Positions 22,101 through 32,425 of a stretch of 64,000 bases of DNA are shown here, one piece after another. The notes under the pieces were generated by a model, which saw only the letters and a list, made by a program, of their open reading frames with translations, was not told the origin of the DNA and did no database searches. The DNA comes from Raphanus sativus (Eukaryota; Streptophyta; Magnoliopsida; Brassicales; Brassicaceae), in NCBI RefSeq assembly GCF_000801105.2, contig NC_079514.1, positions 5,766,001 through 5,830,000 of the forward strand. Reading direction: 5' to 3'. The position numbers and the translations under genes are program-made. Numbering within the stretch: the stretch's first letter is position 1; every line of letters begins with the position of its first letter.

Positions 22101-24516
22101 TTTGACTAGAGAGATCCATTGTATGTCTTAATTGTTTTGGTCTCTCTGAATGGTGGGGTGTCACTAGGTCAAAAATGTATTTCTTCCATGGTACAATGCA
22201 TACAGATTCCTTGTTCAGAATGCAAAGAGACTTGAGATTGAGGGTTCTGGACCGTTTGTTCCTACTGATGTAGCAACTTTACGGTCATCAAACGTTCTGG
22301 ATCAGTGGATTCACTCAGCTACCCAGAGTCTTGTTTGTTTTGTCCGCCAGGAGATGGATGGTTATCGGCTTTATACTGTAAGCTATTTACATGTCTATTT
22401 ACAAAAGTTATCAGTGTCTCGTCACATCTTTTTCTTTTCTTTTTTCAGGTTGTTCCTTATCTTTTGAAGTTCCTCGACAATCTCACTAACATATATGTTA
22501 GATTCAACCGCAAGAGGCTAAAAGGCCGTACAGGAGAAGATGATTGTCACATTGCTCTTTCAACTCTATACAATGTAATATATATTGTAAATAGTTGTGG
22601 GAATACTATGCTGACCTATTATTTGAACATTATTTGTGTAATGACTAATGTGTGTGGATTTTCAGGTGCTCCTCACTTCTTGCAAAGTGATGACCCCTTT
22701 TACACCTTTCTTCACTGAGACGTTATACCAGAATCTGCGGAAAGCACGTGAAGGCTCTGAGGAAAGCATTCATTACTGCAGTTTTCCGGAAGCTGAAGAA
22801 ACGGTAATACTACTGAAGTCCATAGCTCTGTATCCAAAAGGATAACATATGAATTGTCTGACATTTTGAAATTAACCAGAGAGTGGAGAGGAGGATTGAG
22901 CAAAGTGTTGCAAGGATGATGACAGTGATTGATCTTGCTCGGAACATTCGTGAGCGTCATAAGCTACCCTTGAAAACTCCTCTAATGTGAGTGTTGAACT
23001 TTATCTCTATACTGCTTTTGCAGCATCTGTTTGGTCAGCCTATGCTGAACAAAAAAGTAAAAAAAAGTAACACATGCTTAACCTTGTTGTATCAGGGAAA
23101 TCATTGTAGTTCATCCGGATGCAGAATTCTTGGATGACATAACTGGAAAACTAAGAGAGGTCTGTGGTGTATCTTCTCGAAGTTTATTTTATTTATATTA
23201 TTATGCGTATATAAAAATTATATCTACAAGTAATTTGTGAGGTTGTTAATGTAATCAGCAAAGCATGTGTCTACAGTTATTTTGTTTCTCTTAATATTCA
23301 AAGAAACAATACATTCCATTTTGATTTTCCTTTTTTTGCAGTATGTCTTGGAAGAGCTTAATGTAAGATCTCTTGTGACATGCAATGATACTCTGAAGTA
23401 TGCGTCTCTAAAAGCAGAACCAGATTTCAGGTTTGGTCAAGTTTTTCTCCCTGCCTTTTTTTTCTTTTTAAAGTTTTGTACTCAATGTAGAAAACAATTT
23501 TGATTTATTCATTGATCTATAGTGTATTGGGAAAACGGCTTGGGAAGTCAATGGGGCTTGTTGCAAAACAAGTTAAAGAAATGTCTCAGCAAGATATCTT
23601 AAGATTCCAGGAGGCCGGAAAAGTGACTATTGCTGGACACACGCTGGAGCTAACAGATATCAAGGTATCTGAGAATCTCATCCTATGCTTTTCTCTTTTA
23701 ATGAAGAATATGCTGTGACACTTTTTCTTTTGTCTTGTTCAGATTGTCAGGCTTTTCAAACGTCCGGATGGTTTGAAAGATACTGAGATTGATGCAAATG
23801 GAGATGGTACGGGTTTTACCTTGTCTATTTTTTTGTTTAAATCTTTAAATCTGATTACGGGTGCTCGCTCTACTGTTAATGATATTAACATGTAACATTT
23901 GCTTTCGTTAATGATGCAGGTGATGTTTTGGTGCTTTTGGATCTACGACCAGATGATTCGTTGTACGAAGCAGGTGTTGCTCGTGAGGTAAAAATAGATA
24001 ATAATCCCGTAATACGCCTAATAAGAAAAAAAATACATTTTCTAATAAGAATGATGTTGTTATATAATCGATGGATGGATTTGTTCCCTTTTCTTTTTCT
24101 GTATCTAATCAATTTTCCGTAGCTGTGCTTATGAGTTCTTCTTTCCCTGTGTGTTATATGTATAGATTGTCAATAGGATCCAAAAACTAAGGAAGAAGTC
24201 AGGTCTGGAACCAACAGACTTTGTGGAAGTGTACATTGAATCATTGGACAAGGGTGAATCTGCTTTGCAACAAGTTCTGAGCTCTCAGGTAATTGCTTTT
24301 GTTCGTTTTAAGTTTCCCAACTTGTCAAGTGCATTGCTATAAGAAAAAGAGAGAATATCTTATCGTTCATCTTTTATTGGGCAGGAACAATACATTAAGG
24401 ATACAATTGGTTCATCTTTGCTTCCGTCTACATTGATGCCATCTCATGTAGTAAGTCATCATCATCATCAACAACACGCCTGCGCTAATAAGTCAGAAAC
24501 CTAATGAATGATCTGT
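19159..24516 (+). CDS. Isoleucyl-tRNA synthetase, cytosolic, copy 2 (cut by gap)
   Basis: Charges tRNA-Ile in cytosolic translation (class Ia). Twenty exons are in phase: 19159-20235, 20360-20473, 20565-20662, 20774-20855, 20965-21123, 21222-21311, 21392-21525, 21728-21887, 21978-22061, 22168-22377, 22449-22574, 22666-22803, 22880-22986, 23096-23159, 23342-23430, 23523-23664, 23743-23806, 23920-23987, 24166-24288, 24385-24450. HIGH is HYGH (residues 56-59) in [13 protein letters not shown], and KMSKS is intact at 618-622. The editing (CP1) domain lies between, with [10 protein letters not shown] and [15 protein letters not shown]. The last exon falls in the N gap starting at 24517. The start is chosen because TAA lies two codons upstream in frame and all copies share MEEVGEGK. 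The sequence is apparently identical to copy 4 through exon 20. Confidence 0.9.
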
Positions 24517-24616
24517 NNNNNNNNNNNNNNNNNNNNNNNNNNNNNNNNNNNNNNNNNNNNNNNNNNNNNNNNNNNNNNNNNNNNNNNNNNNNNNNNNNNN
24601 NNNNNNNNNNNNNNNN
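24517..24616. other. Assembly gap of 100 N
   Basis: Exactly 100 N, the convention for a gap of unknown length. It falls in intron 20 of IleRS copy 2, removing its last exon and 3' UTR. Sequence to the right (24617 on) has no similarity to the corresponding part of copy 4, so more than 100 bases are probably missing, or two unrelated contigs were joined here. Confidence 0.98.
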
Positions 24617-25800
24617 GTTTTGCTCCGGTTCGCGTTTCTGTTGTCTAGGGTTTGAAGTAGTTCAAAGGCCTTTGAGATTTCGTTAGATCGAACAATTCTC
24701 ACAGCGTGAAGACAATTCTGTCTCGAACGGAGGTTGGTCTCGTTGGAGGCTCGGTTTTGTTTTTTCGAGATCCGACGAAACACAGGTTTCAGTTTGGGTT
24801 TATTCCGGCGGCGCTTGTGGCGGAGAAGATCAAATTGAGGCGGTTGGTTTGTGTGTCGCACTAACCGAGCAGATTTCTCTCTCGATTGGAGCCTCCCTGT
24901 TTCTTTCTCCGACGAGGTCGTACGGGTGGTGGAGTGGGAGATTGCGGCAGACTAGCGGGAGCTAGGGTTTCCTGCGCTTTGGGCCTCGGGCCGATTTGTA
25001 ATGTTGGGCCTGGTTGTGTTTATGGGCTTTTAAAACTTTGGCTTTGGGCCTTTTTTAATATAAATTCTAGAGGGGAAAAAAAATTTGCTGCAAGAAAGAG
25101 GAAATAAGTTATAGCAAAGGAATTGTTGGTTCGTTTGTGTTTGGAAACAGACTTTGATAATGTGAGGGCATGTGATTGATAACATTATCTCACACTCATT
25201 AATAACGTAGGGTCTCTGATTATGAAATGTCATAAATATCCGTAACCCTCTTTCTCTCTCTCTATCTCATCTGCACTGCACGCAACTTCGACGTTACGTA
25301 AATCTGGTATCTGAGTCTGAGGTTTTCCCATTTCCATATCCGTACACTGCCTGCCACCATGTTAGGACTACTTACTAGCTATCTTTTTAAAAGTACTATA
25401 GCACACTTTTCTCTCTTTTCTTTTTAATTAGAGCTTCATAACTAATGACATTTTCTTATAACTAAAAATATGTTGTTTCCAAAAAAACACACAAATATAT
25501 ATAATAGTATAATACACGCTTATATGGATAACTGATAAATTGGAACTAACATTTGATAATACATGGGCCATAGTTGCAGACGAAGAAGCCTTTTTGTAGG
25601 TCCTTCACACCGCCATGTTCATGGAGTTTTTTGTTTAATCTTATTGTCAACGAGTTGTGTACTTTATTACTCAATTATATATATATATATATATATATAC
25701 AAGAAGCCGAGCTAAGTTAGGATGTGTCTAAGGTGGCAGATAGTGTCGATCTTGGCGATAAACTCTATTATTCCTTGTCTGAATCATAAGAAACTTTCTT
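24617..25800. other. Intergenic DNA right of the gap
   Basis: 24617-25060 is GC-richer and ends in a T-rich, ATAAAT-bearing segment, reminiscent of the tail of a retroposon, but no family was identified. A frame at 24886-25107 has Gly/Arg composition bias only. 25230-25260 has a CT-rich patch, and 25676-25700 is a (TA)n microsatellite. No gene is supported. Confidence 0.45.
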
Positions 25801-25804
25801 CACC

Positions 25805-26135
25805 ACGATGTATAGGTTAGATAACATTAATGCACCTTTGTAAGATTTTCTAAACCTCCTTTACCAAGAAGCTCACTGTTCTTGAAACCCTTTGTGGCAA
25901 TGTAGAGATCCTTGTAAGCGAGACTATATGAGCCAAACTGAGTCTTCCAATCATCAAGAACTTCTTCCTTCTCAAGAACATTATGTATGTCTTGATATAT
26001 AATCACTAAGAAGTCCTGGAAGACAATATGTCTGATGCATTCCCATTGAGCTTGAAGGTCCAACCAAGAATATTGTGAGATGAAAGAACAGATCCCGTTG
26101 ATGAAGTGAAGCCAACATACATCCACTCCAGGAGA
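25805..26135 (-). pseudogene. L-type lectin receptor kinase fragment
   Basis: On the minus strand, one frame starting near 26130 reads YVGFTSSTGSVLSSHNILGW followed by TFKLNGNASDI, the last strand region of a legume-lectin ectodomain. Another frame soon after (about 25990-25830) reads VLDDWKTQFGSYSLAYKDLY and ATKGFKNSELLGKGG, the juxtamembrane segment and glycine-loop start of a LecRK kinase. The transmembrane segment between them and the rest of the kinase are missing, and the frames differ, so this is a deleted remnant. Confidence 0.8.
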
Positions 26136-26406
26136 TATTGCGATAAATCTTAATTTGGTTACAGAAAGCAATGAAATATTTGTCTTAGCGTCATTAAGAG
26201 GATAAATTGTGAATTTCAGTTGTTACTTAAGGAATCATATTCAACCCAAACTAGTATCGGTTTTCAATTCATAAGAGAGATATCTTTACCATAGTACCAT
26301 CTTCTTTGTGATAAATCTGATACAGCTGATTTCTCTGATATTTATCTATTGATGTAGATACCAACATGGTTCTCATCCGTGTTACTGAACTCAATGGTAT
26401 GGACTA

Positions 26407-26700
26407 CAGGCCTGTTCTTTTTATGATCGCTGACGCAGCATCAGCGTCTCAAAATTTACTCATCAAAATCGAAAAGATATATGGTGGAGAACAAACGAGT
26501 TGCCGCTGCGATCACCTTTTACAAGGGTCGCCGGTGTTTTCCGTGACGCTGTGTAAACAAGCGACAGTTAAAAGAGAGCTGCGTCTGATATTAATGAAGG
26601 AAAGTAGGACGCCAGCGGTATTCTCCACATATTTGGGCAAAAAGTCAGTTATAATTTGGTCATTCACCGCTGCGTCAGCGATCGTAAAAAGAACAGGCCT
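26407..26700. mobile_element. MITE with 32-bp terminal inverted repeats
   Basis: The left end AGGCCTGTTCTTTTTATGAT followed by CGCTGACGCAGC is mirrored at 26669-26700 with one mismatch in 32. The interior is about 230 bases and contains further GACGCAGC/GCTGCG words, so the whole element can fold. Flanks (GGACTACA and TTACAACA) share only 5 of 8 bases, hinting at a decayed 8-bp hAT-type target duplication; superfamily is uncertain. The frame at 26366-26767 runs through it but is not a gene. Confidence 0.75.
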
Positions 26701-27050
26701 TACAACATGTTGTGACAATTTTCCTTTACGTTGCAAGGCAGTGTGCTATAGGGCAAGCTTTTGGTAGGACAAGTGGCAAAAGCAAATCATTCGCCTCAGA
26801 TGTTTTTTGGGCTTTAGATGTTTAAGGCCAAGTTTCTAACATAAGCAGAACACTATGACATATTATTGGGCTTTTGATTTTGATTTAATGGGCCTTGTGA
26901 AATCTCTTGTATTTCTCTCGCATTTACATCAGCTTTCTCATGAACAAAAGAAACGAACAAAGTACAAACCGTAATAAAACTTTGTCTCGACGCCCATCAC
27001 ACTCAAATGTATAGTCACATTCATCGAGTAACTTTAAGCCGTCGGTCGTT
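26701..27050. other. 3' flank of the RING gene
   Basis: Contains the likely 3' UTR of the minus-strand RING-finger gene (27051 downward) with AATAAA-like words on the minus strand. No other feature seen. Confidence 0.45.
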
Positions 27051-27677
27051 TCAAAATATGTCAAGAATCTCACTGATCGGACGGTTACAAAGAGGACACG
27101 AGCCCCGGTTCAGCCACAGCTCTCTGGAGCAAACTCTGCAAAAAGTGTGTCCACATGGGATAAACGCAGCGCCTCTCTTTCTTCCCATACACACGCAGCA
27201 CACCGTATCACTCCCCGCAGCTAACGCCGTCGATATCTCCGTCTCCCTTCCGTCATCAACCGCTCTCTCCGCCGTCTCGTCCAGCAACCTCATCAACGAC
27301 ACTCTCGTCGGCGTCATGTCAGCCTCCGCCGGATGATATCTCTCCGCCTCTAACGCCGTCGCGAGGTTCATACCCGAACCCGACCCGGGAGCGAATCGGG
27401 CTTCGGTTTGCTCTTCTTCGAGTTCGTCTTCGCTCCTAGAGGTTGTTGTTGGGCTGTGGAGAGTAGTTGCAGTGTTGTTGGGCTGACGATGGAGACTCCT
27501 GATGGGCCCACAGCATCCGATGCATTTGAATCTCAGCCGTTCTTTGAGAGTCCGCTTCCTCCTTGTGCGATCCACACCGCTCATCTGGCGCCGGAGCAAG
27601 TCAAGAAACGTCGTCGTCGTGCGGTGCGTCTCCGTCGTCGTCGTCATCTGACTCGTTCCCGGTTCGAGTTCGCTCAT
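27051..27677 (-). CDS. RING-finger (C3HC4) protein
   Basis: A single exon of 208 aa. The C-terminus is a complete C3HC4 RING: CCVCMGRKRGAAFIPCGHTF then CRVCSRELWLNRGSCPLC, followed by NRPISEILDIF, about residues 158-208. Such domains recruit E2 ubiquitin-conjugating enzymes. The N-terminal ~150 residues are basic then Ser/Thr- and acid-rich, without another recognisable domain. The first in-frame ATG is used; upstream is a leader with a CT-rich patch. Position and strand fit the RING gene At4g22250 at the left end of the syntenic block. There is no transmembrane segment or signal peptide. Confidence 0.88.
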   Translation of the reverse strand: MSELEPGTSQMTTTTETHRTTTTFLDLLRRQMSGVDRTRRKRTLKERLRFKCIGCCGPIRSLHRQPNNTATTLHSPTTTSRSEDELEEEQTEARFAPGSGSGMNLATALEAERYHPAEADMTPTRVSLMRLLDETAERAVDDGRETEISTALAAGSDTVCCVCMGRKRGAAFIPCGHTFCRVCSRELWLNRGSCPLCNRPISEILDIF

Positions 27678-28880
27678 TTATCTCGACTCAGTTGTAACAA
27701 ACTCTAAAGAAGCTCTCTCTGATAGTGAAACGGAATCATACACTGTGTGGATGAGGGGAGAGAGATTGTTGAGATCTTTGGGTCTCGCGGGGGATTATAA
27801 AAGGCTTTTCTTAGCTTCTTTTGCTTTTCATTTTTTCTTTAAAATGAATTATATATCTTTTTGGGTCAAAGTTGCTTCCGAATATATTACTTCCCACATT
27901 AATAGTATTTAAACATATTTAATAATTAGAGAATTCACACTCAAATAAAATAAAAATCTCAAATAGAGGAGTCAAATATTATATAGAATTTAAACTTGCA
28001 TAAAGTTGAGCTTTTGTTTACAGAAACAAATCTATGTGATTATCAATTTTAAAAATATTTTCTATAGTATTTTATACTAAGATTTCTTTTGTCAAAAAAG
28101 ATTAATTAGCGAATTGATCACCAGACAAAGCCGTACGCTATGGTGCAACTATAATGGTATTATTTCGGTTTTTTTTTTAAATAAAACTATAACGTATTGA
28201 CAAAAAAGAATATAATGTTAGTTCTTCTGAATTTCGGGTAGAAACAAACAAAAAAATCCTACTGGAGGTGAAAGGAATATTGTTTTACGAAAAAGTTAAT
28301 GCTGTTTCTGTAACTGTACGTCTTGTTTTTTTTTTTTTTAAACAAAAAAAACTTTGAAGAGTCTCGAATAAAAACAAAATCCAAGAATAATTACAATTGA
28401 TTATTTATAAAAGATATCCTCAATCAGATTTCAAAGTTTCAAACGCAATTAAAAGAGATCATTAATCGGACAAAGACCAAAACTAAACAAACGCTAAAAT
28501 CTGAAATGAAGGCGGATGATTTCAAATTAATAACAACCGGACCGATGAAATCTCAATACCGTTTCATATACCGGACCAATGAAATCTCAATATGAACCGA
28601 TGGCGGAAAAAATAATTTGAAAACAGAAAAAGAAAAAGGAAAAAGAGAAGTAAATTATAAAGAGGGCGCGTGATTCAAAGCTTTTCCCACGTGAAATGTC
28701 CCGTATACGACGTCGTATTCTCGTTACACTTTCCCCCATCAAAAACCAAGAAAGTGAAGAGAGAGAATGGCAACGCTAATACCAAAGAGCTTTTTGCGGG
28801 AATGATACATTCAATGATTTTGTATATTTGGATTCAATTAATGTTGCATCTGTGTGTCTTAAATCTCTGTTGTAGCAGTA
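27678..28880. other. Intergenic DNA upstream of the RING gene
   Basis: 27720-27800 holds the likely RING promoter and leader. Beyond this the DNA is AT-rich with no supported gene. GTGAAATGTCCC and ACGACGTCGT words near 28690-28715 look promoter-like, but no downstream gene on the plus strand can be built; the frame at 28670-28948 is not conserved with anything I know. Confidence 0.4.
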
Positions 28881-29165
28881 AAATGCCCAGCACTCGTGGA
28901 TCGGACGTAGTCCGACCGAGTGCGGGCGATACTCGTTATCAAGGTTGACATCTGGGGGGTGCGGGGGCCGTAGGTCTCCGCGGTACGGTATGCCTTTTCG
29001 GTTTAGGAAAGTTACTATTTTTATTGGAAAAAGGAAATCGGATTTTTGAGGCTGTATAAATATGGGTCTAAGGGTTTGTAAATTATAATCACATCATTAA
29101 TAAGAAACCCTAAACGGGTATTTGCCTCAATACGTTTTCTTCTCTATTCTTCTTCCAACCTAAAC
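28881..29165 (+). repeat. Possible LTR remnant
   Basis: A GC-rich head (CACTCGTGGATCGGACGTAG) leads into a TATA-like CTGTATAAATATGGG (29051-29065), AATAAGAAACC (29098-29108) and a pyrimidine-rich tail, resembling the U3-R-U5 order of a plant LTR. No partner LTR, primer-binding site or coding region is visible, so a solo LTR or a decayed promoter are both possible. Confidence 0.3.
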
Positions 29166-29210
29166 GACAGCTGTTCACAACAATTAATCTTTTATGTTTT
29201 GCTACTTGAT

Positions 29211-30510
29211 TTAGTTTGTAATGTTTTTCTTGATGCAGTCTACAATACCTTCACAACGAGCCTCCTCAGGAACAACACATCCTGATTTTCACTACATTCT
29301 TCGTCGTCTAAAATGGAGTGTGGAGAGACTTCCTAGAGTCTGACTAGCTCTCATTGTCTTGCAATGCTCCGCTTCATCGTATCTTATGTTCACAAACACA
29401 TCGTATAATTAAGTTCTCTGTGCCCCCAAACATAATCACAACACAATGTTAGAGAATCTTAAAAAAGCAACACCAAAGTTAAAGCCAGACTAATCTTATA
29501 CACATATAGAAGACAGTCCATTATAGAATGCAGACTAGTGGATGCATTGACTGAAAGATCTTGAAGAGTTAAAAAGTTACCTATAACTGGTCTTCGAGTA
29601 TTGGGAGCTCTGGATGTTTGGAATTCATCTGCAGACATAAGAGAGCCACTTTGCGAGGGAATAATGACTTTGGGAACTCAAAGGAACATTGATAAAACCA
29701 AACAAGGATGAAAGAACTTACCAAATAAGTACAAGTCACTTCCAGTGTAGTATTTTACTGCTATATCAGGTGCAGGAGAATTTTTCAACTCCTAAGTTCA
29801 GAAAAAAAAATCTAAAAATTGTGAGTTCTTACTTCCATGATGAGCAAGTGGTGCATCTCATTCCCGCTCTCAGCAAAATGGACTTTCAAATAATCTGCTC
29901 TCCTCCACCAACCAAAGGTCTCGTACGTGTGTAGCACTGACGTAAAGCAATACATAAACTAACATTATACTCTTGCAAGAATAAGGAGGAACTGAAACAA
30001 GAAACGGATGGATTTACCAAAATAAGGCACTGGTTTCAAGAACAAAGAACCTTGCATAGATTCGATCACGGTACAATGTGTCGAGTATCTTAATCACCGA
30101 GTCCTGGTTGGAGAACAAAAAAGAGACAGCGATTAACTTGACGCACAAGATAACTTCCAGTGATTTGAACACACACACACACACAAAAAGGGTCATAAAG
30201 CCCTTACAGTAAGGAAGACATTAACTCCTTGCTCAAGCTTGATGATCCAAGACTCTAGAGCACTTGTTGAAGAACTCACATTTGGCTCCTCAAATGGTAC
30301 TTTACCAGGAAAGCCCTCCCACGGCTTTAAACAATTCCTCCACCACAACTTTCTCTCCATCGTCTTGCGAAATCGTTGCTTGAACTCGATGAACGTTCCT
30401 GAACGTTCCAAAGACAGCAATGAATCACAGGCTCTGGACGCGAGGAGACGCCTGCAGTCGCCACCGTAGCTGCCGTCTCCGTCAAGGAACTCACTATTTG
30501 AAGAACGTAT
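29211..30510 (-). pseudogene. Plastid terminal oxidase (IMMUTANS/PTOX) pseudogene
   Basis: PTOX is a plastid di-iron plastoquinol oxidase needed for carotenoid synthesis. Minus-strand pieces in order: RVQATISQDDGEKVVVEELF (about 30400-30340, frame-shifted against the next), SSSTSALESWIIKLEQGVNVFLT (about 30290-30225), VIKILDTLYRDRIYARFFVLE (about 30095-30035), SVLHTYETFGWWRRADYLKV with NEMHHLLIME (about 29940-29830), NSPAPDIAVKYYTGSDLYLF (about 29785-29710), DEFQTSRAPNTRRP (29640-29590), NLYDVFVNIRYDEAEHCKTM (29405-29340) and CVVPEEARCEGIVDC (29280-29240). The exon expected between LLIME and the PAPDIAV exon, carrying the WWFDRFLAQH segment and one Glu ligand, is absent, and exon 1 has stops. 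Four of the six iron ligands are traceable. Matches At4g22260 in order and strand. Confidence 0.85.
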
Positions 30511-31535
30511 TAGCGAGCGGGAGAATTCATGAGAAAGAAAAGTAAATGTTGGATATTGAGTTATCCACTACTTCTCATGCTTTCTCATCATCATCGACCG
30601 GACAATTCTCCGACCAACTAAGATGCGACTACTGTCAAATGATCTGACCATGTTTTTGTTCTGGGCATATAATAGCCGAGGGCTGCCCAAAGGTATTATT
30701 CTAACGAAAGTAACTATAGCGTTCCCAAGTACCCGCCACCACCATTCACCCAACGGATCTATTTTAAATATTTGAAGTAGGAATGCAGATTTGAGATTTT
30801 CATACTACTGTATATATGAAGAATGAGTGCGGATCATCATAACGAATATCCACAAATTTAAATATTAGAGTTATTCTGAAATTAAATAATTATCTAGAGA
30901 ACTAGCATAAATACTAATATATTAATAAATTTAGTTTTGATGATAAATAATTATTTTGTTTTAAATATAATTTTATTTTCCTAAAAATATAATCAGTCAC
31001 AGATGATATTTATATTTAAATAGAATAGTTTTAAGAACATATTTTTTATACAAATTTTATAAATCCGCAGCAGACGGATTAAGTAAACCAGTAGCCTATT
31101 TTGCGTTTCTATTTTATTTTTAAATAATAATAATAAGTTTCATAAAACCACTAACATACTATTTATATTCGTATGAATTGTAACATAAATTTGTGTATAT
31201 TATCTATAAACACAGATATGCACACGTTTGGGTCAACGAACATATCATGGATGATTTATTTTAAGCTGGACGATTATTTAGGCTAGTTCAGCTTGATTTT
31301 TTTATTATTACAAACTTGCTTTTATTTATTTATTTATTTATTGAGGTTGGATTTGAATTATGCCACCAAACAGTATTATGTCGCTGTTATTCTTAACACA
31401 TATCAACTCTCACAATATTTATTATCTTCTGGAAAAAACAAGCCTAAAGGAGTAGTGACCAATCCACCAATCCACCACTCCATAATATTACGCTGTACGT
31501 CGTTTACAAGAGTATTGAGGAGCTGAAATCACAAA
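30511..31535. other. AT-rich intergenic DNA between PTOX remnants
   Basis: No supported gene. 31310-31335 is a (TTTA)n microsatellite. Frames at 30568-30753 and 31293-31526 have no recognisable product. Confidence 0.5.
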
Positions 31536-31835
31536 TGGCGGCACTTAGCAAAGTTAGACACTCTAGGAATTGTTTCAAGAACAAAGAACCTTGCATAGGT
31601 TCAGTCACGGTACATTAATGTGTCTAGTATCTTAAGCTTGATGACCCTTGACTCCAGAGCTAATTAAATAACTCATATTTGGCTCTTCAATTAGTTCTAT
31701 CCTTACCAGGAAAATGTCTCGGCGTTAAAAGTATTGGTCCACCACAACTTTCACTTCATATTTGGCTCCTCAAATCGTTGCTTGAACTCGAGAAATGTCC
31801 CTGAACCTTTCAAAGACAACAATAAGTCAAAAACA
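31536..31835 (-). pseudogene. Second partial PTOX fragment
   Basis: On the minus strand 31830-31680 repeats the PTOX exon-1 neighbourhood seen at 30420-30240, and 31655-31575 repeats the next exon: KILDTLMYRD, stop, TYARFFVLETIP. The intron between them is mostly lost. It is clearly a partial tandem duplicate of the 29.2-30.5 kb remnant. It retains the LETI sequence that the other remnant has lost, so the two decayed independently. Confidence 0.75.
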
Positions 31836-32425
31836 CTTCATCCATACTGTTTTTAGCCAGACAATTGAGAAATATTCAAGTCTAAATTTAAAGTTAATAA
31901 TATCTCTCGTCTCTCTCTCTCTCTCTTTCTGTTAACTTATATTTTGACAATTTCTTTTTGTTGTCAGCCAATTTGATTTCCTTTTTTACCAATTCATGGA
32001 AACTAGTAGCTAACTGAAAAGTCATACAGAGTCAAATCCAGACAGTAAACACCTAAACCTAATAAATAAATTGTTATCTCATTTTATTATTGTCACCTTA
32101 ATGACCATTATACACTACTCCACTCCACTAATCCCCTTTTTAATCATTATTTTAGATATTAAACCGAAGTTAAAAAGAAAACAACAACAACCAGCCATAA
32201 ATAATGAAACCACATAATATCTGAAAAATAATAAAAATAAAAGTACAATCCCTATGTGTTAATACATGTGTTTTAAATTTAAATATATGTATAGTGTATA
32301 CACTTGTAGTATTTAAACATATTACAGATGCCTTACAAAACCAGAAAACGCGACTTTTATGTTCTGCCTTTTTCCCCTCTTACTTTGATTTGACCCTAAA
32401 AAATCATCTCTGGAAGTACCCTTCC
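31836..32425. promoter_or_regulatory. Upstream region of the DUF3537 gene
   Basis: AT-rich; includes a CT-dinucleotide run (31907-31926) and TATA-like words around 32284-32300. No other gene is supported. The long open frame that begins at 32294 is only an upstream extension of the true exon 1. Confidence 0.4.

Noticed and set aside
24886..25107. 73-aa Gly/Arg/Cys-rich frame near the gap
   Set aside because: Composition bias only, no family, no splice context, within a probable retroposon tail.
26366..26767. 133-aa frame
   Set aside because: Most of it is the MITE with 32-bp inverted ends; no protein family.
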